From positions 6,262,001 through 6,326,000 of the forward strand of contig JASJZC010000005.1 of assembly GCA_037178855.1 (NCBI GenBank): a stretch of DNA of 64,000 bases, in the 5' to 3' direction. Position numbers and translations under genes: made by a program. The notes under the pieces are model-generated. The model saw only the letters and a list, made by a program, of their open reading frames with translations. It made no database searches and was not told where the DNA came from. This stretch comes from Oscheius sp. JU75 (lineage: Eukaryota; Nematoda; Chromadorea; Rhabditida; Rhabditidae). Below are positions 47,030 through 59,056 of this stretch, in pieces; position 1 is the stretch's first letter, and every line of letters begins with the position of its first letter.

Positions 47030-47981
47030 ATGGTCCCTGCTCTACCTGCACCTCTTCCTTTCACTTTCGCTATACTCGAACGGAAGAACTCGTCTAACGT
47101 TACCGATGTATATTCTTTCAATATTACCACACCAATTACCCCTGTAAAAGTTAGTTTCCTTTTCCTTTCGCTGAAATGGCCATTTAGAAATCGTCCCTAG
47201 ACTTCGACTTTAATGTGACAGTCGCTCTTGTGATTACTATGCTTTTTACGGCCATTTTCACCAGTCTCATCATCTGCATCTGCTATAATTGTTGCCAGAA
47301 ATGGAAGGCTAGGAAAAGTTCGTCTCGTATTTTTAGTTCGTTGATACAAATTGGAGTTTAGGAGCTCGAAAGATGCTAAGTTTGGCGGAAATACTGAACG
47401 AAACACTTATCCCCATTTCTTTGAGCAAGAAGCAGCCAGAAGCAGACATTCCAATGTCAGAACTCTCGCCCAGTAACTCTTCGGTGGATGAAGCAGTGGG
47501 ACCACAGAGGGACAGGATAATTGCACGGTCATTTCGCAGTCTACGATCGAAGTCTCTACGCACTTACAACCTTTTTACAGAAAGAATACACAAAAACTGT
47601 GAGCTTCACTTTTTTTCCGGGAAAAGTTTTCCCCTTTCAATGCTTCTTTTAGCTACTCCGAAAGGCTCGGCAGCAACCGTTTTGCACACCGTCCCCACAT
47701 GTCCTCTTCGTTCCTCGCGTTTGCCTTTTCCGAACACCTCACCATCGGCAGAAATACATCATACGGCAACTCCATCTGGTCGGCCAGAAGAAGACGGACT
47801 CCGAGAACAGCTGGACTTGTGTCGCTCGTTCGGCATCGACACCCGACAAATCACTCTCCAGAAGAGCTTCCGACAACGAGAGAAGAGTGAAATGAGTCAG
47901 AGAACTATCAAGAAGCCTGTAGCCAGAACGAAATCACTGCGTTCTAATAACTCGTTTGTTCATGTGTCAGCCTCCGCCTAG
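47030..47981 (+). CDS. single-pass membrane protein, unknown
   Basis: 269 aa, exons 47030-47143, 47188-47317, 47362-47598, 47653-47981. Short extracellular part with NSSNVT and NITT sequons, one transmembrane segment (TVALVITMLFTAIFTSLII followed by CICYNCC), basic stop-transfer (KWKARKR), then a Ser/Arg-rich cytoplasmic tail with RIIARSFRSLRSKSLRTYN and KSLRSNNSF. The juxtamembrane Cys cluster could be palmitoylated. No known domain. Only 186 bp after trx-2 with a CATACAG before the ATG, so possibly in an operon with it. Confidence 0.65.
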
Positions 47982-48384
47982 TACTCCGCTTTGTCAACTT
48001 GTATGATATTTTGTCTGTAACTAACAGAAATGAATCTGCAATACTTCCAGTTATTGTGATAAGTACCTTTCACACTCAAGTTTTTGCTCTCATTACAAGA
48101 GGCTTCTGCAGCAGAGTCTGCAATGAAGATATTCTCCGGGGGCTACTCAACTACCTAAACGTAGTGTAGGAGCGCGTTTCGAAGACGCATGCAAACAATT
48201 GTCTTGTGTAGGTTTTGGAAGCTGAGAGAATATTGAAACTAGCTTTTGCTGAACTTTAGGAACAAGACTAGAAAAAAAAGCTTTAATTGTAGTAAAACAA
48301 GGTTTTTCCAAATGGAAACTTTTTTTGCTCAGAGTTGTCGATACTAATCCCTGGCATGTCAATTCTAACCCCTGCAGTGACCAG
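47982..48384. other. intergenic before the kinase
   Basis: No gene. CCTGCAG at 48371-48377, eight bases before the kinase ATG, is a plausible trans-splice acceptor. Confidence 0.4.
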
Positions 48385-49702
48385 ATGGCTACTGGCTATC
48401 TGTCAAGCTACTACTCCAGCCGAAGGTCGTCTGCGGTCTTCCCGAAGATGACCGATAATCTACCGCCGCCGCCACCACCAATCAGAGCTCCAGCCGAGGA
48501 AGTGGCCCCACAACTGACGACGAAAGCATTGTCTACTGGACAGCTGAAGCCGAAGGAGAGGAAAAAGAAGAAGAAGAGGAAGGTTCCCAGAGTCAGAGAA
48601 AAAATGAAAGACGGCGAGATGGTCAAGAGCGAGTCCTTTGTCTGGAAGGTGCTCAAACTGCTGGGATCCGGAGGATTCGGCGACGTCTATCGTGTGACGA
48701 AGCATGAAAATTTGGACAGAAGAGAATATGCAATGAAGACAGAAATTGTCGCTGGTGACAAGAGAATGATGAGATTGAAGATCGAGGTGACTGTTCTCAA
48801 GCTCTGTTCCGATCAGACAGAAGCCGACAAGAAAAGGCACTTTGTGGAATACATCGACCGCGGTATCACGGACAAGTTTAAGTTTCTTGTCATGGGCCTC
48901 ATCGGACCGTCTCTCGACGACATTCGACGTCAATATCTTCTGAAGAACTACAGCCGTCCGACTGCCATGAACGTCTGTCTCCAGACTCTAAAAGCCGTCG
49001 CCGACCTCCACAGCCTTGGCTATCTTCATCGAGGTCGGTCTGCATATTTTTCAATAGACGCCGAATTAAGATATCAAGCCGGCTAACTACGCGGTGGGAC
49101 TGGGAGAAAGGGAGGACACGGTCTATATGCTGGATTTTGGAATCGCACGGAAAATTTTCAAGGGCGACACGAGAGACCTGAAGCTGCCCCGAGCTAAAGT
49201 CAAGTTCCTCGGAACTCTGAGATTCGCCAGTCGTGCCTGTCATCGCGAGGTAGAGCAAGGAAGAAAGGACGATCTGGAGACGTGGTTGTACATGGCCTTC
49301 GATCTTCTGGATGACAGTAACGGGATTCCGTGGAAGAGAGCTGCCGATAAGAACGAGGTGATTCACATGAAGGACAAGTTCTTCGCTCACGGATTCCCGA
49401 AGATCTACAAGATTGCCCCGAAGGAGATGCGCAAAATTGTGGACTACATCAACGGCATGACCTACGCTGACCTCCCGGACTATAACTTCATCGAGCAGTC
49501 TCTGCTGGCCATCTGTCGCGACCACGATATTAACCCGCAGAAGAAACTCGACTGGGCCGGAAAGCTGAAGAAGAAGCCGCAGCTAGACCCGAGCAGTTCT
49601 GACACGAGCTCAGACAATCGACAGAGTGGATCCGACTCGGACAGTGGTGACAAGAAACCGAAGAAGAAACAAACCGCCAAGTCCAAATTCAAGGGTCGAT
49701 AG
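48385..49702 (+). CDS. CK1/TTBK-type worm serine/threonine kinase
   Basis: 426 aa, two exons (48385-49033, 49071-49702; 37-nt intron inside the catalytic loop). N-terminal tail has PPPPPP and a poly-Lys stretch (KERKKKKKRKVPR). Kinase domain: glycine loop LLGSGGFGDVYRV, VAIK-Lys equivalent in YAMKTE, catalytic HRDIKPANYAVG, DFG in YMLDFGIARK, and the CK1-group GTLRFASRACH with DDLETWLYM in place of APE. C-terminal Ser/Asp-rich tail (DTSSDNRQSGSDSDSGD) followed by basic KPKKKQTAKSK. Catalytically complete. Family knowledge: nematodes have a large expansion of such kinases, many sperm-enriched; substrate not deducible. Basic tracts suggest nuclear or membrane binding. Confidence 0.92.
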
Positions 49703-50160
49703 AAGGGACAGACGAATTGTCCAAAATGAACCCGTTCGTGAACTTTTTCATGTACCCTACGTATGCACTGATCATTGGAGAGGGAATCTGACAGGTATTT
49801 GAGATTTGGTGAGAGGAACTTGAGCTGCGATCGACTGCATTGCGTTTACAAGTTAGTGCGCGCTCGCCGGCGTCGGCGCCGGAGGCCGTTTTCAAAAAAT
49901 GGAACATTTCCAGCTGCTTTTGTTTTCACTTTCTGTTCATCGAGAAAAATGAGCATGTTTGTTACTGGCAAGGAGAATGACGAATACCAAACCTAGAACT
50001 AGCTGCTCGTGGAAGTAAACGGCCATAACAGCTCGGTTTCGTTCGTTCTTGTTTGGCACATGCTCTCTTGTTTATAGTGTTTTTGCAATTTTCTTCGCAA
50101 ACAACTCCTTGTTTCCTCCATTTTCCAAATAATCTTGAATTTGCAGAAAACTTTTTGGCC
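49703..50160. other. intergenic, kinase to SMC1
   Basis: No gene. TTTGCAG at about 50141-50147 shortly before the SMC1 ATG is a candidate SL acceptor. Confidence 0.4.
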
Positions 50161-53100
50161 ATGGGTATGTTACATACCCTTGAGCTAGAAAATTTCAAGT
50201 CTTATAAAGGAAAGCAGATAATCGGCCCGTTCAAAAAGTTCACAGCCATTATCGGACCAAATGGATCAGGTAATTTGCTTCTCCTTCAACTCTATCGGCA
50301 ATGTCTGCAGGAAAGTCAAATCTTATGGATGCTATCAGCTTTGTCCTCGGAGAAAAGGCAACGAGCTTGCGTGTGAAGAAGCTTGGTGACCTTATTCATG
50401 GAGCTCCCGTCGGGAAGCCCGTCGCCAACAAGTGTTCCGTTACTATGAACTACCAGGACGATAGAGGAAAATTCAAAGCTTTCACCCGATCTGTGACTGC
50501 TGGTGGATCAGAGTTCAAAATTGACGGCAAGGTTGGTACTTCACTTTGTTTTGCATTTGATCATAGATTTTTCTTTTCTTTTGGAAACCAACATTTTTGC
50601 GTTGCAGATCGTGACAGTGCAACAATACAATCAGGAAATGGAGGCGATCCAAATTTTCATCAAGGCAAAGAACTTCCTTGTCTATCAGGGAGCTATCGAA
50701 AACATTGCCATGAAGAATCCGAAGGAGAGAACGGCTATGTTCGAGGAAATCTCCCGTTCTCACGAGTTCGAGAGAGACTATAACGAGCTAAAGGAGGCAA
50801 TGCAGAAGGCTGAGGCTGACACGCAGAACAACATGGATAAGAGACGCGGTATTGCTCAGGAGAAAAGAGCAGCTAAGATGGAACGCGACGAGGCTGAAAA
50901 GTATCAACAGATCAAGGACGATTTGGCTCAAAAGGAGCGTATGCTGTACTTGCTGGAACTCTTCTACTGTGAGCGACTGACTAAGGAGGCCAATGACGAA
51001 TTGAAGAAGAAAAAGGGCGAAGTCGCCGAGCTGGAAGGCAAAAAGGTAACTGTATTCGTTGTATTTTCATAAGAAATTTTCAGTCCGAGTCAGATGAAGC
51101 TGTTTCGGAGAAGACAAGACAAGTAAAGAAGCTTCAGCGCGAGTACAACAAGATCGACAAGGAGATTCTCGCCAAGAAGGCTGAAGCCAGTGCTCATCAG
51201 CCGAGCTACGTCGCCGCCAAGTCGCAAGTTATCCATCTGAGAAACAAGCTCGAGACTGCCATGAAAACGCTCAACGCTGCTCAGAAAATGGCCGACAGAC
51301 AAGGTGATCAGATGAAGGAGCTCGAGAAACAGGCCAGGTTAGTTGCTTTCTTAGCCTCTATACCAAACTTATTAAGGGATATTCAAAAGAACAAGAAGGA
51401 CTTCCAGGCGGAGCAACAGTCGCAAAGTCAGCAGCAAGATTTGCAACTCAGCGAGGCTCAGCTGAAAGAATACCACAAGTTAAAGGCCGAAGCCATCAAA
51501 CTTCTCGGAGAAGAACAGTCCAAGCTGGATAAGGTCAAAGGACAACGAGAAGCCATGGTTCGGTAGGCTCTATTGTCTTACTCGTTCTCACAAAATCGTT
51601 GCAGTGAGCTGAAGACAGAACAGCAGAAGGCTCAAAACTGGAAGGACAGAATCAGGGCGAAGGAGACCGAACTGGAACGCAATCGTAAGCAAGAAGAACA
51701 CATGGGCGAGCAGCTGGAACAGCTGAAATCGCTATTGTCCGACGAAAAGACGGCCCTGGTGCACACCGAGAAGCAGGTCAAGGAGAGCAAGGAAAAGCTC
51801 GAAAAGGTGAGATTTGTCCTTTTATTCATCTTCAAAATATGAAGTTTGTAGGTCTCTCTCGAGTTTGCCGAAGTCATGAAGCAGTTGGCCGACTTCAGTG
51901 GTGAAAATGCCGAGTTGGACCGCAATCGCCGTCGTCACGAGGCCATCGAGAGTCTGAAGCGTGTTTTCCCTGAGAAGGCGTGTTCTTTACCTAGCCTCAT
52001 TCATCGAAACTTCAGATTCACGGCCGATTGGTAGACCTGTCCACTCCGTCTCACAAGAGATACCGTCTCGCCATCACGAAGGTCCTTCAAAAGCACATGA
52101 TGAGCATCGTCTGCGATTCCGAAGAAACGGCTCGTGCTGCCATTCACTACCTCAAAGAACAACGTTTCCCGCCCGAGACCTTCCTTCCAGCCACCGGACT
52201 CGACGTTCATCCGATCAACGAGAAGTTGAGAGAGATCAGCTACCCGAAAGGAGTCAAGCTCGTCTACGACGTCATCCAAGTAAACAAACTATTTTATAGT
52301 ATCTTAAAAATGTTCAGTGTGGTTCCTCGGCTGCCAGAAAGGCTCTCCAATTTGCCTGTGGAAACGCTCTCGTCTGTGAGACGGCCGAAGACGCCCGTTA
52401 TCTCGCCTATGGTAGCGCCGGAGATCGACACAAGTCGGTCGCTCTGGACGGTACCATGTACCAGCAGAGCGGACTGATTTCTGGAGGACAGGCCGAGCTA
52501 AAGAAGAAGGCTGCCAGATGGGAAGAGAGCGAGCAGCGGTTTTTTTTTGTGTCTTTCTGTTCATTTTGAGAGATTTTCAGCAAAATCAGACAGTCGAAGA
52601 AGGAACTTGAGGAGGAGTTGAATCGTCTCCGGCGCAATCGTACCAAGGAGCTCGATGTGGAGACGAAGCGAATGCAGCTGAGCTCGTTGGAAAACCGGAT
52701 TAAGGATATGACCAACCAGAAGGCGAGGCTCGAGGCTGGACTGATCGAGAAGAACGAGACAGAGCTGGAATCTCTGAAGGCCGATTACGAAATCATCCCG
52801 GTTTTTTTGATTCGAGTATCATCGATGAACACCAGGTTTAGGCAAGAATAACAGAGATCGAGGGTCAAATGACCGACAATCAGAAGCAGCTCGACAAGCT
52901 CTCGAAACAGGCCGACGGTGTCAACGAGCAGATCTTCGGCTCCTTCTGCAAAAAACTCGGAATCAAGAACATTCGCGATTACGAGGAGAGGGAAATGAAG
53001 TACAGAACCGAGTTGGAAGATCGTCTTCGCGAGTTCGACAACGAGCTGGATCGTGTGCGCAATGAGATCGAATACCTGAAATCGGAGGACAAGACGAAGA

Positions 53101-54648
53101 GAGCCGATCAGGAAAAGAAGAAAGTGAAGGAACTGGAGACGTCTCTGGAGAAGGTAAAGAAAGACGAGGCCAAAGAGGAACAGAAGCAGAAGAAGCTCGA
53201 GAAGGAGGTCGAAGAACTTCAGGTAGGTATTTTTCCACATTTCTATCCAATCTTTGCCCATCAAACTATTTAAAAATAATCTTTTAGAGCAAGGTTCTCA
53301 GTCGCAAGGAGGAGTTGGAAGGAGTCGAACTCGAGCTGGTTTCTATCAAGAAGGAAGCACAGGCTGCTCAACGCGACGTCAGCTCGGCCGAAAAGGCCTG
53401 TCTCAATCTGGAAGCCATCGTCCAACGCAAACAGACGGAACGACACAATCATCTATATGCCGCCAAATTAAATCAGATTACGATTCCTCTACTAGCCGGA
53501 AGTTTGGCCGAAGTCGATGCTGATGAAGATGATGGTAGTCTTTTCCTGTGTCTTGTTCAATGAATTCTTCAGATATGGACGGTAGTCAAGGATCCAGTGT
53601 CGCTCTGACGCAAGAGCAGCTGGATCGCGAGCAACGGATCAAAATCAACTATCAATCCCTTCCAGACGACTTGAAAACTGTTTGTTTATCAAGTTTATTA
53701 ATTCAAATGCCCACTTTCAGATAGAGGAAGAAGACGACGTCCGCAAACAAGTCAGTCGAATGCAGGCAGAAATTAACGAGACCCAAGCCAAAATCGGACG
53801 TCTGAATGCTCCAAATGCCAAAGTGAACGAGCGAATGGAAGATGTCAAGATGAAGGAGGCTACGACTACGGAAGAATTCGAGGTGGCTAGGAAGAAGGTT
53901 GCTTTTATCTTTTCTTTAATTCATCGCGTCCTCAGGCTCGAAAAATCCGTGCGCAGTTCGAAAAGGTCAAGACGGAACGGTACCGTCGCTTCCAGGAGTG
54001 CTTTGAGCCTGTCAGCCAACGAATCGACGAGATCTACAAGGCTCTGTCGCGAAACGCCTCTGCCCAAGCCTTCCTCGGAGCTGACAACATGGAAGAGCCC
54101 TATTTGGATGGTATTCAATACAACTGTGTCGCTCCGGGCAAACGATTTCGCCCTATGGACAATTTGTCAGGAGGAGAGAAGACCGTGGCTGCTTTAGCTC
54201 TTCTCTTTGCCATTCACGCTCGCAATCCTTCGCCCTTCTTCGTTCTCGACGAAATCGACGCTGCTCTCGATAACACCAACATTGGAAAGGTTTGTTTTTC
54301 ATTTCTATCTTTCCGAACCGAGAGAATTTGATAAAGATCTCCTTTCCAGGTAGCTTCTTTCATCTCGGACCACGCTCGCGATCAGATGCAAATCATTGTC
54401 ATCTCCCTGAAAGAGGAGTTCTATAATAAGGTTGGTCCATGCTTCCGTTTCCCTCCAAATCCACATTTTAGGCCGACTCCCTAATCGGAATCTTCCCCCT
54501 TCCCGCCAACTGTACAGTTTCTGGTGTTCTCTCCTATGATCTCACCCCCTATCGTATCACTGGCGTCAACGAATCCACACTGGAAGCCTCGAATCTGACC
54601 GCATCCACTAATCTCTCCCAGGTTTCTCAGGCTACTTACCTTGGATAG
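50161..54648 (+). CDS. him-1: SMC1, cohesin ATPase subunit
   Basis: Structural maintenance of chromosomes 1, the cohesin subunit that pairs with SMC3 (him-1/smc-1 in C. elegans). Exons: 50161-50269, 50311-50531, 50610-51045, 51084-51337, 51377-51562, 51605-51806, 51852-51977, 52016-52279, 52318-52538, 52581-52800, 52842-53222, 53288-53534, 53573-53679, 53721-53897, 53936-54289, 54350-54430, 54472-54648. Walker [22 protein letters not shown] near residue 35 (in two blocks), long coiled coil, hinge with [13 protein letters not shown] and [17 protein letters not shown], second coiled coil, ABC signature [19 protein letters not shown], and Walker [19 protein letters not shown]. Intron 51978-52015 appears to be GC-AG. 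Coding regions are visibly more GC-rich than neighbours, as in highly expressed genes. Confidence 0.96.
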
Positions 54649-54824
54649 GAGGTACAAATATTATCTTGTAAAATTATAACTTTGTCGATCCCCATGATAC
54701 TCATTTCTCTTTATCTTTCTGCCAAGGATAAAAAATACTGACTATCCTTTTTCTACTTGTTTTGCCTGTGGTCTCTGTGAAATACCTTGTTGAGTTGCTT
54801 GAATCGAGATAATAGTCCAACAGA

Positions 54825-55637
54825 ATGAGTGTCTATTGGCTAAAGAATTTTTGCGGCATCAAGCAGTCGGATTTTGAACTGCTCCGAGTACCGAATGCCG
54901 GAGCGGAATTCTGCATTCACGTCTCTCTCAGAACTATGCAGGTACGTTTTTAAAAAGGATGTGAGCTCTTCTTTACTACATTTTTCTAAAATTAGAAAAT
55001 TCCTTCCTTACACATGATTGATTATATTTTTCATGTGCAGAGCGATACGGGCGATCTTCCAGCATTCTGCCTAAAAGGCAACATGATCCAAGATTCCCGA
55101 CTAATCATTTTATTACAGACTGGTGCTCTTCTCGGGTCAGTTCTGGGTCCCGTCTCAATGCTCCTTTTCAAAGATCAACGTTCCACTTCAAAGAGTCTAA
55201 AGTGGGTTTTCATTTTGTTTCAAGGAAAAAATGCTCCATAGTATTCGATATTGTCTAAGTCCAAGATGCTGAAAACTTGAAGAGAAATCGCCTAATCTCT
55301 GGATACTCTAATGTAACAACTTCCAGAGACGCATTCGTAGAAGGCGGCGTGAACGGAGCTCTGGTCGGCGCCGCAATCGGACCCGTTCTGACATACATGT
55401 CTCTGAAGAATATGAACAGTGTCAAGCTGTACGACAAGTGCTACAGATTAAGGTGATCTATCTTTTTTTTCTCATTGTACAATAAGTTATAGATTCGACA
55501 ACCAGCAGCTGTGGCAAGATAGATCAGCAGTGCTTTCGGCCGCCATCGGATATCTTTCGAGCGGCTCGATCGGGTTCGTTGTCGGTCTGGATTTGTCCGT
55601 CGTGCTCAGCAATCTTCTTGGAAACGCCTGGAAGTAG
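54825..55637 (+). CDS. small glycine-zipper membrane protein
   Basis: 182 aa, exons 54825-54941, 55041-55201, 55327-55452, 55493-55637. Two or three hydrophobic, Gly-rich segments (GALLGSVLGPVSMLLF, GGVNGALVGAAIGPVLTYM, SSGSIGFVVGLDLSVVLS), separated by short charged loops (DKCYRLRFDNQQLWQD). The spacing of glycines recalls Tim17/Tim22-type or other mitochondrial glycine-zipper proteins, but I do not recognise the family. The ATG lies 176 bp after the SMC1 stop, behind CCAACAG, an arrangement expected for a downstream operon gene. Its last exon overlaps, antisense, the last exon of the minus-strand gene (55606-55637). Confidence 0.68.
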
Positions 55638-57176
55638 ATTCCTTCAGTCTCTTCTTCAAATTGTACACCTTCCCCCGCCACATGTGCCTGTAGTGTCTAG
55701 AAAAAAAGTGAGTTAAATAGTTCATTCATTATTGTACACGTAATAAATTTACTCCTTGATTCCACTTCTGTGCAAGCTCGGCATCTTTTTTCTTCTTTTC
55801 GTAGAGGGGTACCTGTTTGAGCGATCTTACAATGAAAGGAAAAGGCTTTACCTAAACAAATCGAGTCTCTTCGGCTGAAAGGCCTTGCAGGGAGGGAAAA
55901 TCCGAATTGGATGCAGGATTGGCCTCTCTGGGATCTGAAAAGGTTTTTTGTTCGAAACACTTAAATCAAACCTCAGGTCGAATATCACCGGGTATCGGCT
56001 CCAAGTGATCGTCCTCAATCTCCTCATAAATATGCATATGTGCAAGTGAAGGTTCCTTCTTCAAAATTGATCTAAACCCCGGTTATTGTACACATTTCTT
56101 AGATACCTGGGAATGGATCCCTTCTTCGGTAAAGCACGTAACTTTTTCTGTCTCTCCGTCGAAAAGTAGATCTTGCTGCTGTCGTCCGGTTCCTTGATCA
56201 ACAATTTTTTCCTATTCAATGTTGACATATCAGCATCCGTGTTAACGTGTCGATCGGACAGCGACTCGTCTTCTTCCTTCAACTCTAGCTCATCAAACAG
56301 TCCGGCTAGATCGTCGTCTTCCTCGTCGAACGGGAACGGCGAGACTAAGGGTGTCTGAACTTGTTTTGTTTATTCATTTTCAGAGTAAGCAACCTTCAGA
56401 TCGATGCTGGTCATCGGGGATCGAACTCTCACCGTACTGGCATCTTCTGCCTCGAAAAGATCCACATTGGAATCACTCAACTTTGAACTGCTCTGTTCAG
56501 AAGAGTACGAGGTCGATGGAGAATCCGTGCAGTCCCACTGAAAAGTCTTAGGGTTTATGAAACGAAGGATACATCTCAAGACTACTTGCTATCTCTATTT
56601 TCCAAACTGAAAGTCAAAGAATGCTCTTCCCAGAAGATCCGATACAGTTTCACTCAATAGTGAGTCTACCAAGTAGTTTCTGAGCTCCCACATGTCCCAC
56701 AAAGTGGGGCTATTGAACTACCATAAATCATCCAGCGAAACCAAAAAGGAAAACGCAAAAATCTATAGAGGTTTAATTATCTAGCCGACAATGTGATGAG
56801 AAAGGTAAAAAGAGTCTAGGAAAAAGCCAAGTCCTCCTGACGACACACTGTTAAGTTTTAGGTTCACGAGTTTCCCAGACTTAGAGTTCCCGATCTGTTG
56901 TGCAGTCTGGCAATTTCTCAGTACTGCGTCAACGGCTATTTCGAAGGCCAGAATTACAGACTCTCTCTGCATCAATTACCGGTCTTCTCGAAAGGCTCTG
57001 TGTCTCTTGGAACACGAAAAAGAACGTACACTTGGATAGCCCGAATAGCCGGTTGAGGGTCGAAGAATAAACTGTGACCGAGAGATAGGACGATCGGAGG
57101 CGGAAGAGTAGCCAGTCGAGTCGGACTCGTAGCCTTTCCCACAATGCTTCTTGACGACAGCCCGAAGCTTTTGCAT
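55606..57176 (-). CDS. acidic/basic charged protein, unknown
   Basis: About 290 aa, exons 57176-57030, 56537-56394, 56354-56107, 56071-55972, 55934-55852, 55812-55753, 55696-55606; phases agree throughout. No signal or membrane segment. N-terminal Ser/Tyr-rich part (GYESDSTGYSSASDRPISRS), then acidic FPFDEEDDDLAGLFDELEL, then a conserved-looking block RKKLLIKEPDDSSKIYFS, ERQKKLRALPKKGSIPRSIL and EIPERPILHPIRIFPPC, and a basic C-terminus (HYRHMWRGKVYNLKKRLKE). Possibly a nuclear or scaffold protein; not recognised. The first exon assignment is tentative and the last intron could be retained, ending the protein at GIKE. The last exon overlaps the convergent gene by 32 nt. Confidence 0.55.
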
Positions 57177-57550
57177 AGTAGCATTAGCCGTAAGAGAGAC
57201 CGGCAGGCAGGCTGCCTTACGTGAGCAGGCGGGCCACTGGAGATTGCGCGCACAAACAAAATGTGGACAGATTGACACCCGGGCGGGCGGAAACTGATTC
57301 CGGTCCTTGAACCACAGTTCCGGGATCTCGCCAAACAAACAATAACATGAACTCAAACACGAACTTCTTTCCTCTTGTGCTAGGAAGTTACTTGGCACCC
57401 AGCTCTCTGATTCAGCAATTATCTGAAAGAAGAGGGAGGGAAGGGCTCGAGAAGTCTAATTGAGACCTTGATGGATTCTATCTGTTATTTCATGGAATGA
57501 GTTGGTACAGCTAGACGAGGATGGTACAGCTAGACGCTCTTCCCCATCTT
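57177..57550. other. divergent promoter region with a 15-bp direct repeat
   Basis: Head-to-head spacer between the charged-protein gene and the 7TM gene. TGGTACAGCTAGACG occurs twice, at 57503-57517 and 57522-57536, just upstream of the 7TM start codon. Confidence 0.45.
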
Positions 57551-59056
57551 ATGCAACAGTTCCTATTCGGCTTGGAACTGTTCATCTCCATTCCGTCACT
57601 GTTTGCGGTTGGGCTTGCAGGTTGGTTCTGATCTTCCAAATTATCGTGTCGTTTTTTGACCCTCTTCATTAATCCCAAAAGTTATGAAAATGGATGTTGC
57701 TGAGTATCCGCACAGGTCTTACCCATACTTTTTCTGGAAGGAGTGAAAAGCATGTGTGAGAGGTACATAAACAATCGAAAGCATCACCGCAACAGTTTAT
57801 GCCGGCATCAATCAAACTAGGGGCCAGGCAGTCGGGAAAAGGGCACAAAATCTCCGAATGAAAACTGTACAGTTTAAAATCTTCTAATCTCCCAGTCTAC
57901 ATCATCAAAACGTCCACAAAATGGCCTCTAGTACAACGTCTCATCGGATTCAATTACCTCCTTCCCTATTACCTCTACACAACTTTGCGAGTTTTTGACA
58001 TTTTGATAACATTGGTGAACCGCAAACCGCCGACGTTTGATTGCATTGACATGCTGTTAAGCGGAACTATTTGTGTTGGTATCGGTAACTGTCTTCTTCT
58101 GGCTTTGGATCGAAGGCTAACAATTCGCTGGTCTTCTCATTCAACCAGGTGAGGTTTACGTGCAGACTAAACAAAGTCTTTTGAGTTATACGCTCGGAAT
58201 GGCCATTCTCTCCTTGTTGCTTTGGACAGCCTGCTACTTGTATCAGATATTTCTCTACGTGTTCAAAGTATCGGGCAACACAACACTCGAAATGGTTCAC
58301 AGGTTTGCAACTCCAGTTGTGGGCGTGGTGATCGTAATCGTCGTTGTGATTGTGAATCGTCTTTCTCTTAAAGACGTCGAGAAAAAGAAAGAAGGACTGA
58401 GAGAAATGGTTCCGGAAGAGCAGGCCATAATGAGGTAGGAAGTAAGCTAATAGAAACAGTAGTAGTTCCAGAGAGAAGCTGGAAATCAACATGAACATTA
58501 GCCTGGTTTACAAACCAGTCCTCGTGAGGCTGCTTGTGGCAGCAGTTCTGTGTGTTCTTCTTCAGTTTGGAGCTACTACAGTAGAGGTGAGATCTGAGTA
58601 ATGAGTATAATATTCGCTCTTAACAGTGCTTTGAATTATTCCACACATTGTTTTACCTTACATGCGCACCTGTCGTTTCTACCTTGTTATCGTCTGTCTT
58701 CTACAACGTCGTCGCTATCACTCCGCCACTCATGTTCCACGCCACACTTCATCATCGCGACAATATTTTCCTTTTGCAGCGATTCGAGGACTTTTGTGAA
58801 ACGTTGAACAAGTTGGCAGTCAGAAAAAAAGAACGGAGCACTATCTACGAGCTCCAGCCAAATACAAACAGTAGAAAACTTTGTAAACTTCTCTTATTGG
58901 AAAGTTTTAGCGCAACCGATAACATCTGTCAGAGAAGAATTGTTCCGACAGGAGACAGAACGACAGTCGAACCACTTCTACACACTCACCCACTACTGGC
59001 GACATCCCAATCCAATGCCTCCGGGCACCATTGTTATACCCGAAAATGGTCCATGA
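57551..59056 (+). CDS. 7TM serpentine receptor-like protein, family unassigned
   Basis: 358 aa, exons 57551-57620, 57896-58148, 58186-58434, 58472-58586, 58627-58870, 58911-59056. Starts with hydrophobic MQQFLFGLELFISIPSLF; about seven membrane segments, including RLIGFNYLLPYYLYTTLRV, LGMAILSLLLWTACYLYQIF, FATPVVGVVIVIVVVIV and LVRLLVAAVLCVLLQFGATT. A long basic/charged loop (LKDVEKKKEGLREMVPEEQ) precedes TM6, as in worm chemoreceptors. The C-terminal tail ends NPMPPGTIVIPENGP. It has neither Srx nor Str signatures, so I only call it receptor-like. AATAAA starts 1 nt after the stop (59058-59063). Confidence 0.65.

Noticed and set aside
55487-55681. Minus-strand 64-codon frame opposite the glycine-zipper exon
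   Set aside because: Phase of the upstream minus-strand exons points to another frame ending at 55606; this one is an antisense shadow.
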